Of a stretch of DNA of 64,000 bases, positions 12,051-24,700 are shown piece by piece. Source of the stretch: Isoetes taiwanensis (lineage: Eukaryota; Streptophyta; Lycopodiopsida; Isoetales; Isoetaceae); assembly GCA_021234155.1 (NCBI GenBank), contig JAJEKV010000060.1, forward strand, positions 1,700,988-1,764,987. The letters run 5' to 3'. The notes under the pieces were generated by a model. The model worked only from the letters and a program-made list of their open reading frames with translations, was not told the origin of the DNA and did not search any database. Numbering within the stretch: position 1 is the first letter of the stretch; each line of letters opens with the position of its first letter. The translations under genes were made by a program, and so were the position numbers.

Positions 12051-12885
12051 ATCTCGCCTGAAAAGAAAGCCTCGGTGCCACCTTGATTCGGTGATACTCG
12101 GAAAGAAACTGCCAACGTGGTGAACAGGGAATTAAGAAAATGCCGGCCATTCTTTATATTTCCCGGCCAAAATTTTAGATTCAATTATGGGAAAAAAAAA
12201 ATTTAGACAACTACGTGTTCAGCTTTAGCAGCTGATACGTGCATCATGTGATGAAACACTCATTCTGCATAGCTCGATCAAGGGTCCCAAAAGGGTATCC
12301 CAAAATAATTACCGGCATTTTTATAAATTAAGGGCTGTTTTGACGATTTGGAGGAAATAAGTTTTGAAGGGAATTATGTTAACATCTATAGAATAGAATG
12401 TGAATAAATGAGTCCTGTAAGGATAAAGTTTCTTGTATCGAGAATTTCTAATTTGGTTCTGATCCACAAAATCAATAATCTGAGCACTTTCGTTTCGTAT
12501 AAACAACATCAGGCAGAATGTGATTAAAGGAGCTTCTTTAATAATTGCAGTTACATTTCGGTTATGTGATTTAAGCTAAAGGCCTGGCAGCTGCCCATGT
12601 GAGAATTGCTACCTATCTTCTGGTCATGAATATTTTGTAAAACAATATAAAAAAACACATCCTTTACACAAAAAGTGTTTTGTCATTTTGTGATTCTAAA
12701 GTAAAACATTGAGCTCATGAAGTGCATTTTGCTAAGCATAAAATATCCTGGATTGTGGTGAGCATTTTTAATTTTACTGTCAACAAATCTGTCATCATTT
12801 CAAGCACATCATAGTCTTCAATAGTAAAAGAAAGCACTGCAATCTTGCACCTCTCTTCTAAATTACCTAGCAATTTTAGCTAACC
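12051..12885. promoter_or_regulatory. Intergenic region, NTAN1 promoter / NXD1 3' end
   Basis: About 835 bp separate the NXD1 stop (12886, - strand) from the NTAN1 start (12050, - strand). It must hold the NXD1 terminator and the NTAN1 promoter. It is AT-rich and I see no clear TATA box at a diagnostic distance. A short GC-richer stretch with TTCCCGGCCAA is near 12160. No open frame in it looks coding. Confidence 0.4.
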
Positions 12886-15625
12886 TCAACAAATAACAGG
12901 AGGTTCAACTTTCATAACCATCCCTTTGAAAGCTATTGCACATAATGGTCTTGCAGTTAGCAATTCAAGCACAAGGGAATCAGAGTCCTCAGTTTTAGTT
13001 TGTTCCAGACAAACACGGCGTGCTTTTCCCTCCCCAGGAAAGATGCAAGCTGGTGGAACTACAGCAACCCTGTCCATACAAAATATAATGAGCCTTAGAA
13101 AGGCATCCATTTCACATCTTAAAAATAATGCAAGATCTCCATGATTTACAAATAGTGCAATACCTGCAGGACAACTTGCAAGAGTACTTCAAAAGATGAG
13201 GTTGTTCTCGTGTCTTCCCACTGAAAACGAAGGAATTGATGCTAAGTAGGTCAAATGTGAACCACACTAGTATGCGATCATGTATTTACAATTAAGTAAA
13301 TGCAGTCAAAAGCATTTATAAGAGGGGTGAATGCAAATAGCTATGATCATTAATTAAGTATAGAATATTCCGCATCAAGAAAGTTACCATGCAAAATATT
13401 CATGGTTTGACGGTCTCCTCTCTGGCTAAGATTGCATTCAGTATGCCTACAGCAGTGATTTGTTTGAAGTGAATTCAGACCACAGACTAATAGAGATCTA
13501 ATTGTCACTAACATCTGCCATTGCCCAGTTGTATTACATCATCTTTACGACGTTCTGTTGCCAAGTTTCTAATTGCATAAGCTCTCGGAGGCCAATTCCT
13601 ACCTAAAGCTGGGTAAAGAAAGTGTGATTGATGGACCACACCAGGCCTGTCTTGTATTGTCTTCCACCACTGTCAGAATAACAGCGCCCATCACCACATA
13701 TTCAATAGTGTTCTGAAACTGAAACAATATATGCCAGTCCGATTACTTACAGTTCTTTGCTAGAGCAATATTGCATAACATGCTTTGAGAATTACCACCA
13801 CTTTCTATAATGTCAATTCCCACTTTCTCTCTATCGCCCTTGCCAAATATTGACATGACTGCACTTGATAGGTGTCTCGATCTTGTCTGCATTGCTAAGC
13901 TTGATTGAGACTCTTTGTCTGAAGATGACTACATCACAAAAAACTTCCATGTTCAGACCAACAGCATATATCCATTAAAAACATTTGCAAAATGCAAGAG
14001 TCTGCTTAGAAAGGTTATTCCCCATAAGTCTCTAAGAATCAGAAAATAGGATCATTTTAAAATAATTGGAAGCAGAATAACCATAAGGATTGAAATAATA
14101 ATGCTTTGTCCTACATATGGTAAGAAAATGCATCAATCCTTTGTCTTGACTATTGTAAGAAAATGCATTAATGCTTTATTTTAACATATGGTAATAGATA
14201 TGCAAGCATAATCCACAATTATCTGTAGATATAAGACTGACACCTGGATGAAGCTCGCAACACGACTTGGAAGACCCACCGCCTGCATTTTATTTATGCC
14301 AGTTATTTCAACTGCTGAAAGAGCAACTAAAATAAGTTCTCCAACAGAACACTTTCTCGTTGATGGATGGAATTTCCACATACCTTTCGCCCATGCTCAC
14401 AGGCCTCTACATTATTTACGAGCACCCTTGCAGCCCATCTGCAAAGCATCACACTCTAGAATCGTTATGAAAAGTCTTAGTTACCTGCCTGGTCAACCTC
14501 TATATTTTGAACCGTATGCAGGAAATGGCTAGGTTAAAACATCGATCAAACGTACACAAATGGCTGGACGGTACTTACGCACAAGACGTGGGGCGGTTCC
14601 AGACAATGCCTGCAACCACAACAAGCTGACAAGCACATTTGTTCAAATAAGAATTTATATCTGGATCTGATGTTCCATTCCCCTACTAAGTTCACATAGC
14701 TGGTACCTCATCAAAGCCACCAACAGGACTTTCATCATAATGTGCTAGGAACAGCCCACCAAGCGTATAACTGTAAGCAACTTTGACAAGCCCCAAACAA
14801 AACATATCTTATTTCTAAAGCATCTTCTAAACTTAGTACTGCAAATCATTCCTCAAAGAAGGAGTTGTAATCTTCTTACCCAAATGCCTCCACTAGCCTC
14901 AATTCTGGAGGAATAAAATGGCGAGCAGTTTTTGCTTTTACAAGATGAAGCTGGTACAAAGCCCTAGTACAGAACCCAAAGGCTTAGTTTTTAGCATCCC
15001 ACATTTAATACTCTAAATTTGACTAGCGCAGACCATTCATTACATGATAGCATTATGTCAACTTAAGCAATAGGAGGGCAGTAACATTAAGTTAATCATA
15101 CATCACAAATGCTCTAGATATTAAAATGCATCGCAAATGCTCTAGATATTTCATTTCCAAGAACGTCATGGGCTACAAAATCTTCACCGATGTTCATACA
15201 TGCTAAGAGAGTACCAAGTCTTTAGCCAAGTCAGGACAGGTCTATAAGCTTATATAAATCAGTTCAATTCTTTTGGCTACTCAATATCTTACAGCAAAGA
15301 ACCTCCGCAGATTCTTGTTCTAGCTTTAACTTTCTGAAGAAGAAAATCACAATGAAATTTGCCTCTTCAACATCGTTGGCAGAGAAAGCATTAATCAAGT
15401 TTAAAAACGATCTGCGCAATGAAACAAAAAGATCCGGGCTGGTTAAGTCATGCTATATTGGCTGAGATCGATATAATCCAGTGTTAAAATGCAGCAGTGT
15501 TAATTAAAGTGGCTATAACAAAATTGAAATCAGAGAGAGTGAGAGTAAGACCTTCCACTAAAACACCAAGGAGATTTTGCATAGCCAGAAGAGCGTTTTG
15601 GCTGATCCGGTGCCAATGCTGCCAT
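12886..15625 (-). CDS. NXD1: NEOXANTHIN-DEFICIENT 1 (NXD1) orthologue
   Basis: Plant protein required for neoxanthin accumulation in tomato; it has no proven enzyme activity and may act as a cofactor or regulator. Ten exons on the - strand join in exact phase: 15552-15625, 14880-14963, 14707-14770, 14579-14625, 14384-14438, 14244-14282, 13796-13928, 13603-13669, 13164-13220, 12886-13069. The product is 267 aa, close to the family length (about 280). Diagnostic blocks: ALYQLHLVKAKTARHFIPPE, RLVEAFGYTLGGLFLAHYDE, VAGIVWNRPTSCAWAARVL, EACEHGRKAVGLPSRVASF, GPSITLSLPSFSGKT, HLLKYSCKLSCR and the C-terminal FKGMVMKVEPPVIC. The start is the ATG at 15625-15623, just before the conserved KSPWCFSGRALYQLH. 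All introns are GT-AG and 81-588 bp long. The segment of exon 7 (SSSDKESQSS...) is variable in the family, so its borders are less certain than the rest. The gene appears intact. Confidence 0.93.
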
Positions 15626-16640
15626 GGTTAATAATCTGCTCCAGATTACCGCTGCATTTCAATCACTACTGGAGAAAACAGAGATAATCCAAGAAGCATG
15701 GCAATGTGCCTCACAAGTGGCGAACAATCTGATCTGTTGCGATTATCAAACGAGTAGAAATCTGCCACATGAGATATTTCCACATTGCCCTTCCACCCTA
15801 ATGGCAGACAATTTTAATCTTCATTATTACCATGGTTTCGAACAGTTTCGAACATATGACATCAATGAGACAATTGAGGTTTTCGGATCAAATGGAAAAG
15901 ACAAAGTAAAGTTTTTTTTTTTTTTTCACGGAAACTAATATCACTATTGGAAGTATTGATAACTCAGTATTGCAGGAGTATGGATAACTAATTATCAGTA
16001 TTCTTCCACCTACATAGGCCCGACAAAGTGGTCATCGGTCTTTGCTCATTTGATAATAATACAAAAAATGTAATACCATGTATAGCTTTGGCCATGCATT
16101 TTAAGGCGTGAATAGTTTACCTGGATTGGGATCGGTGTGATCCACGAGGCGGGATCGGGAGAGCGTAGCCGTCGCCGGAGGGCGGGATCCATTAGCTGCT
16201 TGATTAAGTTTGGGAATGCATTTTTGCATTTGGATTTTTGCTAGCGATAGCGGTATTTAACCTCTCTTCCTCCTTGGCATCAAACTCTGAGATCTTCCCA
16301 GCCATTCCAGGCCAACCTGCGCTGGAAACTGGTGGTCCAGTGGAGGATCGGCCAAGAAAAACATAAGAAAACTTGGGTGATTTTTGCTATAAGGGGCTTT
16401 TAGCGATTCTTGCTGCTTGATAGAGGATCCAGCCCTGGGGATCTGCATCCCTCACAGGGATCCCGTCCTCGGGGATCACACCTCCGGGATCCCCCAATCC
16501 AGGGTAAGATTATCCTACGCCCATTTTTGGTTATCAAGCTCGGCCAGACGGCCAGACCGATAACCTTATCTTGGGTTCCTCGTCCCTCTGTTCAGTCAGG
16601 CCCATTCATAATAAGGTCATCATTATGCACTGTTAGTATC
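15626..16640. other. NXD1 upstream region, then GC-richer DNA; no gene
   Basis: Bases 15626-15950 are the upstream region of NXD1 and hold a T17 tract near 15910. From about 16120 to 16560 the DNA becomes GC-richer with many GGGATC words. The open frames there (16257-16448 -, 16410-16799 +) overlap on opposite strands and carry no family signature. Confidence 0.35.
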
Positions 16641-18540
16641 TTTCCTTGCACTTCACATGGAATATGCAAGTCACAGAAAAATAAGTTAAGAATGTGTGGA
16701 AGAGGCCTAGTTGAAATTCATTCCCTCACAAGTGTTATTTGGCAAATAGTGCATAGGGCTCTTCAGGTGAATACAAAGGATTTACAAAGTCTGTGGTAAT
16801 GCTGGATCTTGTGCCGAATGTATAAGCGAGTGATGGCTTGAAACCGCCTAGTGATGAGGTATGTTGAAGTCGTCCAATTTTGGTGGTGTGAGGAAAGGTT
16901 TGGCAATACAATAAGGGCTAATCAAATTCTCTTAGGCATTTGACAAGCAGAATGTTCAAATTGTTAGAGCGTTGACTTTATAGATTATCTAAAAAAGGAG
17001 AGCAATTGCCTTCTGTGGATAATACACCTCGGTATACAATTGGTAAATGCTCTTGTGAGGTTCTTTAAGAAAATACAAATGTCTTACGTAAGCTGACAGG
17101 CTATCCTAGAAGGAGGTGTGATGCAGGAAGACTTTCATCAATATCTAGTAGGTACAGGATCACCGATACCACCATATAAAGTAGGTTGACTGAGAGCTAC
17201 CCCTGTTCCTTCAAGAATGGTTCATGGCACCTTCAAGCTCTTTTCCTTTCAAAATATCCCCTCCTTTTAGCACCTAGCTCCAGGAATCAAACTATACACA
17301 AAGATATGCAGTGCAATCAATTTTGTCCCACCATCACTCTCTCTGTGATATCTCAGGCATCTGAGATTAATTTTAACTTGTAGTCTAATCAAAGTCAGTA
17401 TTCAAAAACACATTCGAGTGAAAATTACAGAGTATCGCGAGGTACGAGGATATGATGCTCCAAAGTTCAACTCCCAAAACTGCCCAGAAATTGCTCCTTC
17501 TTCTACCTCCTTCCAAAACACCTCACATAAATCTATGCCTTTTGCCTTTGACATGAATTTCATATAAGTTTAACACATTCCACGTATGCATTATTGGCAT
17601 AGTACCCCATAATACTAGGACCATCACAGGAGACAAAGGTCTGACTATTATCTAGCAAAATGACCTATATCTAGCATAGTACTATTATATATTAAAAGAT
17701 GATAATAGTCGCAATTCTTGCTAGTACCAAATCTTAGGTAAAGGTGCTTCTAAAGGCTGTGAAAGATTATGAAAAAGAAAATGGAGATCTCGCTTATGTA
17801 GTTGGAGTAGTCTCCTTATTGCTTGATTATATTAAATTTGTCTTCACCAGACCAGGTAAGACTTATCGGTAATGATAGTCATTACTCTCAATTGTAGATA
17901 TCTTGTTAGCTATGACATCAAAATAATATTGGTTTGATGCTATAATTTTGTTTATAGTCTATTTTTTATTACTTGGGCTAGTAGTACTAAACTTCATGAA
18001 GATTTTCAAAATCCACATGGATGTCATTCTTTGGTGCAATTGGAATTAAAGTTCTCATCATCACAGGGTTGTGAAAAAGGAGTGGAAGGAATGTTAATCA
18101 AAGTGCTCATGCACTACAAAACTTGAGACTTAGTACATATTGTGATGCTGACATAAAGAAATGTTTACTCTAGATGATTATGTGGCGGCATCGACAACAA
18201 GGTGAAAGAGGCTGGAAGAGACAACAAAGTATGAGATATTTCAGCATGCAAAGTTTTCAAGATATATTTAGGAAGTCACGGGGATCTAAAATTTTGCAAT
18301 TGATATTCTTGATCAACTTTGAGGGTATTAGCTAGACATCCGGCAAGCTAACAGATGCAGGGGATTTATGCATTCTGTCACTTTCTTTGTGCCGAACATG
18401 GTTAGTTCCACGAAGCCCTTTAAGTAGCTGACTTCTTAAATTCTTGAATATGTAGTGATAGTAGTTACTCGATAGAAGTGAACTTCTTGCTCTATCTTTA
18501 TTAAGCCGATCATTATCACAGGTCTAAGTTTACTGACATC
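16641..18540. other. Intergenic; possible decayed exons on the + strand
   Basis: Two short + strand stretches look protein-like: about 16690-16795 (RGLVEIHSLTSVIWQIVHRA) and about 17737-17850 (KAVKDYEKENGDLAYVVGVV, ending at a GTAAGACT donor-like site). They could belong with the BEACH-like fragment at 18541, but I cannot join them in phase and do not call a gene. Confidence 0.25.
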
Positions 18541-18780
18541 TTATTGTCCTTTATCAAGATATTGTCATTTGATGTTCAGTATAAGAAGATATTGCATGAA
18601 ATGGGCTTGCTGGATATCATCATTGAAGATGTAAAGAAATGCATAGAGCATGTTGATGTGCATTCACGACTACTCGTTGAGATGCAAGGGTGTACAGAGT
18701 CAATGTCAAATATTGAACAAGCTATGGGAGTTGTTCATAGTTATGGAAAAGGTTTGCATTTCAAAAGCCATATTTTCTGA
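18541..18780 (+). pseudogene. Exon-like fragment similar to a plant BEACH-domain protein (SPIRRIG/BCHC type)
   Basis: The + strand frame starting in 18541-18544 begins LLSFIKILSFDVQYKKILHE followed by MGLLDIIIEDVKKC. This closely resembles the armadillo-like region of the very large plant BEACH proteins of the SPIRRIG group (pattern LLSFD-QYKK-LREVGVLEVLLDDLK). Those proteins exceed 3000 residues, while here only about 35 residues match before the frame drifts and stops at 18780. No BEACH or WD40 region is visible downstream. It is either an isolated fragment carried into intergenic DNA or the remains of a degraded gene. The identification is from memory of the family pattern. Confidence 0.4.
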
Positions 18781-21700
18781 GGCATTTAGGAAGATCCAAA
18801 TGTTGTCATCAATAGTCGTCCACATGTGCATTGATTTCTCTCTTTTAATTGTCCATGAATTGATAGACCTATCTGGAACGATGTGTAGTTCTAGTGAGCC
18901 ATTTAGGAACGTCCATAAACCAAGGACACGTGCATGGAATAATAGGTTGGCCATGTAAGATATGCAATGAGTGGGAAGCTTCAAGCATGCTCTCTATAAT
19001 TTTCATAAGAATCAAGTATATGTCCTTCAAATTTGTGATAGAATATAAGTTTAGGCATCATATTGAAGTAAAAACTAGTGTCTCACATTTGTTCAGATTC
19101 GACCTATTCGATATCCTATTATTGTTTTAAATTTGGTTTTAGGGTTCCAAAACTTTTTTGGAATTTTTTTCTTGATTTCCTAAGGTTTGAGGGTTTTGGC
19201 CAGTAGGAGAAAATAATTCGATTGCCAAAAAATGGGATGTTTTTCTTTCTATGATGATTTTGACATTTTTTCTTGCCTTATGATCCCAAATTGATTTCTT
19301 TCACAGGCATCACATACCACGATTTCTCAAGAGCTTCGGCATCACGAGATTTTGTTAGAAATCCATTCTTCATGCTTAGCTCTCCCTCTCGGTAGTAGCT
19401 TGGTATGTTTACGCTCCATTTGTTCAAACATAATTATGATAGCATTATGCGTAGCATAATTAAGCGTCTTGGTATTATGCGAGGCGGAGTGAGAATCGCC
19501 GTTATGCTTGTTTTACCGTGAATTTGGCATGGTATGGCGAGGGTTAGGTTCATATTTTCTTAGGCGATGTCAATTTTCACGCTTCTATGAGTGCGTTTTT
19601 CACTTAGGCGCACGGAAATTTTTTTGATTTGCTAAAACTCAAAGCTGCAAAATTTAGGGTTTGTATGATTTCAAGAAGGTAAGGACTAGAAAATCTTTCA
19701 GAGCAAACGTATGGAAACCCGCAGATGACATTCCTCTCTATCTTCTATCCATCTGAGATATACATGCTTTTTTGGCATTGATATGTTTTGCCACATCCCT
19801 GGGTGTGCAGCTTTGTCAGGGTCGTTTTCAAATAATGATTTGATTGCATCCACTGCATTAACATACAAAGCAACTGGATTATTTTGTTGCTCGCCAAGTC
19901 TGCATCTAGGATGATGAGATTGGGAGCCCAATGATGTGTATGACAAGTATTGTGACTACTCACTGTCTCAGGATTCTTTCCCCTCTTGATCATGATTTTG
20001 TTTCTTTTCCAAGATAATTTATGAGCCAAAGAAAATGAAGAAAACAAAATGATCTTCCTGCAGGGTTATCAGCCTTAAGCTATTTATTGAGGTATGCTTT
20101 TGAGTTATTTGTCCTTTTTCTTCGTTCTTCCCACACGTATGGCAATACTTTTTATGTATTCTCTCCAGCTTTGTTAAGAGAAAATCCACGAGAAAGCTTC
20201 AGACTTAATTAGGACGAGGAAGTAGGTCTCTTTTATTGTTATCTTATTGTTTGATCTAGGATGGATATGCTCTGTGCAGAGGTGCAAAAGGGTTGATCGT
20301 CCAGTCAATATGTTTATGGTTTTATTGGGGCATGAATTGTGAGCCTATACCAATGCCTGGAGTCTATACACAGGCATATGACATAATTTAGAGACCTAGA
20401 GAGTTTGACTTTATGGATACATTTGGAAATGAATGTCCGGAATGCATCACAGCCCACGCCATAGCTTGAAATGCTCACGAAACCTTCTCATTAATTAATT
20501 ACAAAATTGAATTTGAGTATTCATGCTACGGTTTCAAGTTTATTTACGCAACTTAGGAACATCTTGGATATACAAAAGTAAAAGATAAGATTTATACCAA
20601 GTTGATTTAAATGCGAGGTCAATCTAGGGTAATATTTCTTTTTATGATGTGCTTTCTACTTTTCTGAATCGTACCCTCATAATCAGTAACTTAAAAGCTA
20701 TTTGATGATGTATTATATTGCCGCATAATGTTTTTAGCCGTGTTTCGGCAAATGTACTTGAGTCTGGCGATTGCTTCTTTAATTTAGGGAAAGTTGAATG
20801 CTGCTTTGCCTAATGACTTCCTTCTTGTAGGTTCCGAGATGCGGGAATAAAGATCAAGCACACACAAAGAGTTGGGAGTTGTTGCATATATGCTTAGGGG
20901 CTACGTGATCTTGGTGTCTTTTATATACGCTTTTCACCATTTTCCATGTTTTGACATGTATCTTTGATTACGGCGTCACTTGCCATTTGAAAAAGACATT
21001 TGATTTTGATCTTATGCATATCGCGTCGTGGAATAATCTTCAATAATATGCATCCTCTTTCATATATTATTGTTCTAGCTATATTGTTTTGGAGGAACTA
21101 AAATGCCTAAGTCTTGACATCCATTAGAGCTCTTTAAGTTTCTTTGGATCTCGGTATATGGTCTCATATCTTGCTTTTTAACGATTATGCGGTGGAGGAA
21201 GAGATTTAAAGCTTATATATGAATGTAATTGTTAGTTTACAGCTCACATTTTGTCATTATTACATTTGTATATGTAATTACCATGTGGGCAAAATAGTTA
21301 GAACTGGCCCGAACATGTATGTTAAGTTTCTCATTTATTCGATCAACGATTCAGCATGCTGAAAGATGTATTCTCCTTTTGTTTTGAGGCAATTTGCTTC
21401 ACGTTTGGTGTAAGCTCTTTGTTGTAGTTACATATATGATAGCAGTGCGAAACTTATCATTTTTGTTACAGCTTGGTGTGCTTTTGTATGAGTCCTGGCT
21501 TAGTGTTTTCGGCATGGAATGTTTGCAAAGCATAAAGGATATTTCACAAGATGTGGTCAATGCTTTTTAGCGCAAGGTTTATTGATTATTGATTTATATA
21601 GACATTTGATGCTATCTTTGTTTTTACGGAAGGTGAGCGTAAATTCTTTCTTACACTTTTGCAGGGGCACAATGGAACTATATGGTTCTTATCTGGCCAG

Positions 21701-24700
21701 AGTTCGGTCATTTCGCATTTGCGATGTAAAGGATGTCCTAAGAATGTCTGTAGGTGACTTTGACTTGCAAAGTGTATCACGTTATTGTTTCTACGACATC
21801 ACGATCTTATCTTTGTTTCTTGCGGTGAAGCTAAATTCCTTTTACTTGAGAGGGATCTCTCGACAAGAGCTATATAAATTAGACTTGAGAATATCTTTTC
21901 CGCAGTGCAAATCTTATTTCATGTTCTATACATGGCATACTTTCTTTACCATTCATTTGAAGTTTTGAGATAATTTTTGTACAAAATTTGATTGAGTGCA
22001 TAATTATATTTGGGATGATCTTACATTCTTGAAGACCACTACACTCTTTGTTACATAGTGGAATGTTAGTAGATTCCTCGGAAGTCTAGAAGGTTAATGC
22101 GGTTCTTATTGATTTATAAGGGGAGAATACTCCTTTGCAATATTTTACATGTTGAAGATGCTAAAGCTTTTTGAATGATTTACCCTTTGTATTGTTGCAA
22201 GAAGAATTTAATACTCCTATAGGTCACTTATCTATTTTTGTGCATTCTTGCTTGAGGCTTCCATGTTAACTGGAGTCAACTTTGAATATTTAAAGATCAA
22301 TTTGTGTAGACTAAGATGATTCATGTGGACAAAACGTTAAGAAGTAGAATAGTCGATAGGGTTTTTCTGTTTGGAAAGTCACGAGAATTGTTAGAGATTT
22401 AGTGCGGTATCTTGCTCATTATAATCTTTAGGAATTTTTGTGATGTGATTGATTCTTATTGTGGATGATGATGTTGTCAAAATACATCTATATTTTTTTC
22501 TCAAAATAGTAATGACATTAAATATTAGTAAGGATCAAATTTTCAAGGGGAATAGATCACGAGAAATTTTGTAGAGGCATGTACTTGCTTGAATTTCTTT
22601 CTTTGTGATCAACTTGACTTATAGGCATAAAACTTCGAAAGCTGAGTGTTGGATTTAGGCATTGCAAATGCATAGTATGTCCATAGTCTAAAATATTATT
22701 TGTATATATGGGGAATTTTGCGAGTTATGCATCTCACTTAGGATATCTAAACAAAAAGCGATGCGAGTCATATTATCTGAGAAGAAACCATCGTGCACAT
22801 TTTACGTCTTGTGTGTTTCCTTTTGTATCCATGTTTTTTGAAAATCTTGTAATGTATGCATCCACCTTATCCCAGATAATACGTGCGTAAAGATGGCTTA
22901 AGGATCTCACAGGGGGAGTAAGCATACCTCTCTTGGATATTATGGTCTTATATAAACTATCAATATGCAATATACAATTCTTATGACTAACGAGCATTGC
23001 CATCCAAATTGTAAGCAATATTATGTATCCTTTTTGCGTTGTGTAAAAGTTGTCTAAGTGAGATTTTGTAGCGGCCTTTCATATTAGAGAAATTCAAGTT
23101 GATGCGTGACTCCTTAATTGACTTTGCTTCAAACATTAAACTAAGGTAGATTATTTTCCAATTGCTTATGGAAGCATCTACACAGAATTTTAAAAGCTAA
23201 AAAAAGGGGGCACTAAGTTGTGGTGCCTGATTCAAAGAAATTAAAAAAAGATTTTAAGAGTGAGAAACAAAGACCCTAATCCGAGAAAATAAACTTTTTT
23301 TCCCTATTATGTATATCACTGATAAATGCCTAATACCTATATAGGAATAAAATGAGAAAAAATTAATCCTACCACATGAGAAGAAGGCAGACAACTAGAG
23401 ACATCCAACATATGCGGGGCCAACAACGATCATCAACCAAGCAGGGACCTTACAGCTACATGGCAGAGACCTTATCTGAGATAAGCAACAGATGCCCCTC
23501 ATCACCTCACAAAATTATGTAGCGACTATAACCTCACCTTCAAATCACCTTTCAGTTAACATTTTACTCCCACTCCAAAAGCGCTGATGATGTTTTCAAG
23601 CTCTTAGGAGAAATACCAATACAGGCCTTATCTAATATGAAGTTGTTAAACATTTGAAAACCTTTTGTCATAATAAAAAGATATAAAACTTAAATTAATG
23701 TCGCGCTTTTTCTCATTGCGGCCAAAACATTTATAGGCTCCTAAATCATAGTAGAAATGTCTACATTTACAAATTAATTGTACTTTTTTAGTCTCAAGAT
23801 GAGCCCAAATGCTGTAGGAGTTTTTTAAAATATTTAAACTTCTTCGTCCAAAATTCAAGTCATAAAGACAAATAAAAATAAACCTCAATTAAATCTCAAT
23901 ATGAAACATTACTTAGGAAACTTAGTATTGGTATCTTATATTTAAACAAACAATCCCTCACAATCCAATACAACTAAGCAAATCTTAATTATCTCACGTA
24001 GCCACATCTGGGACTTCATTTCACACTTACACCATGCAACTGCTATCCACATTTGCCACCTTCCATGTAGTAAATTAAACAAGCACTTCTTTAAAACTTG
24101 TAGCAGGCATTGCCCGTACTCGCGTGTCATAATCAAAGCCATGCACATTCTTTACATATCATTTCGTATAGGTTAATTTTTCCATTCTACGGTCAAAATT
24201 CCTTATCTAATATTATTTTCTTTTCCTAATTACGTAGATGAACAAGGCACTTATGATAAAAGTTCCTACCTAAATTCATCTAACTGCATTAAGACTATTT
24301 TAAGTCCGACCACTAATAGACTCATTCATACCTACTAATCTCGGACATTTATCACAGCTGCTATTGGTTCCATCCATGCTTTTAGTTCATCATGCTTCGT
24401 TCATAGATAGTGATCATGTATTATCCCCATATTAGCCCAGACATTTCATCTTAGCCCAGGCCTGGCGTACTCTTGAAACCAATACATTTGGTGTACAACT
24501 TCCCACCCATGGGGTTATATGAACAATGACATCTAATATAAGGTGGACCACGACCATGTGGTCGAGGTCTGATTTAACAAGGCGTAGGACAGCGGTCGAT
24601 TGCAGCAACACGCTTGGGTATTGCAAATTTAATGCAAACACATGGGTATTCACATTACCCCAAAGTCAATGCGGCTGACATTTCTATTACAAGCAAATCA

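Noticed and set aside
15302-15408. Exon-like - strand stretch (SFLNLINAFSANDVEEANF) between acceptor- and donor-like sites
   Set aside because: It lies in NXD1 intron 1. Including it would break the conserved SGR-ALYQLH junction, whose exons already join in phase.
15624-15938. + strand ORF of 104 codons starting at 15624
   Set aside because: It is divergent from and antisense to the NXD1 start region, runs into a poly-T tract and has no motif.
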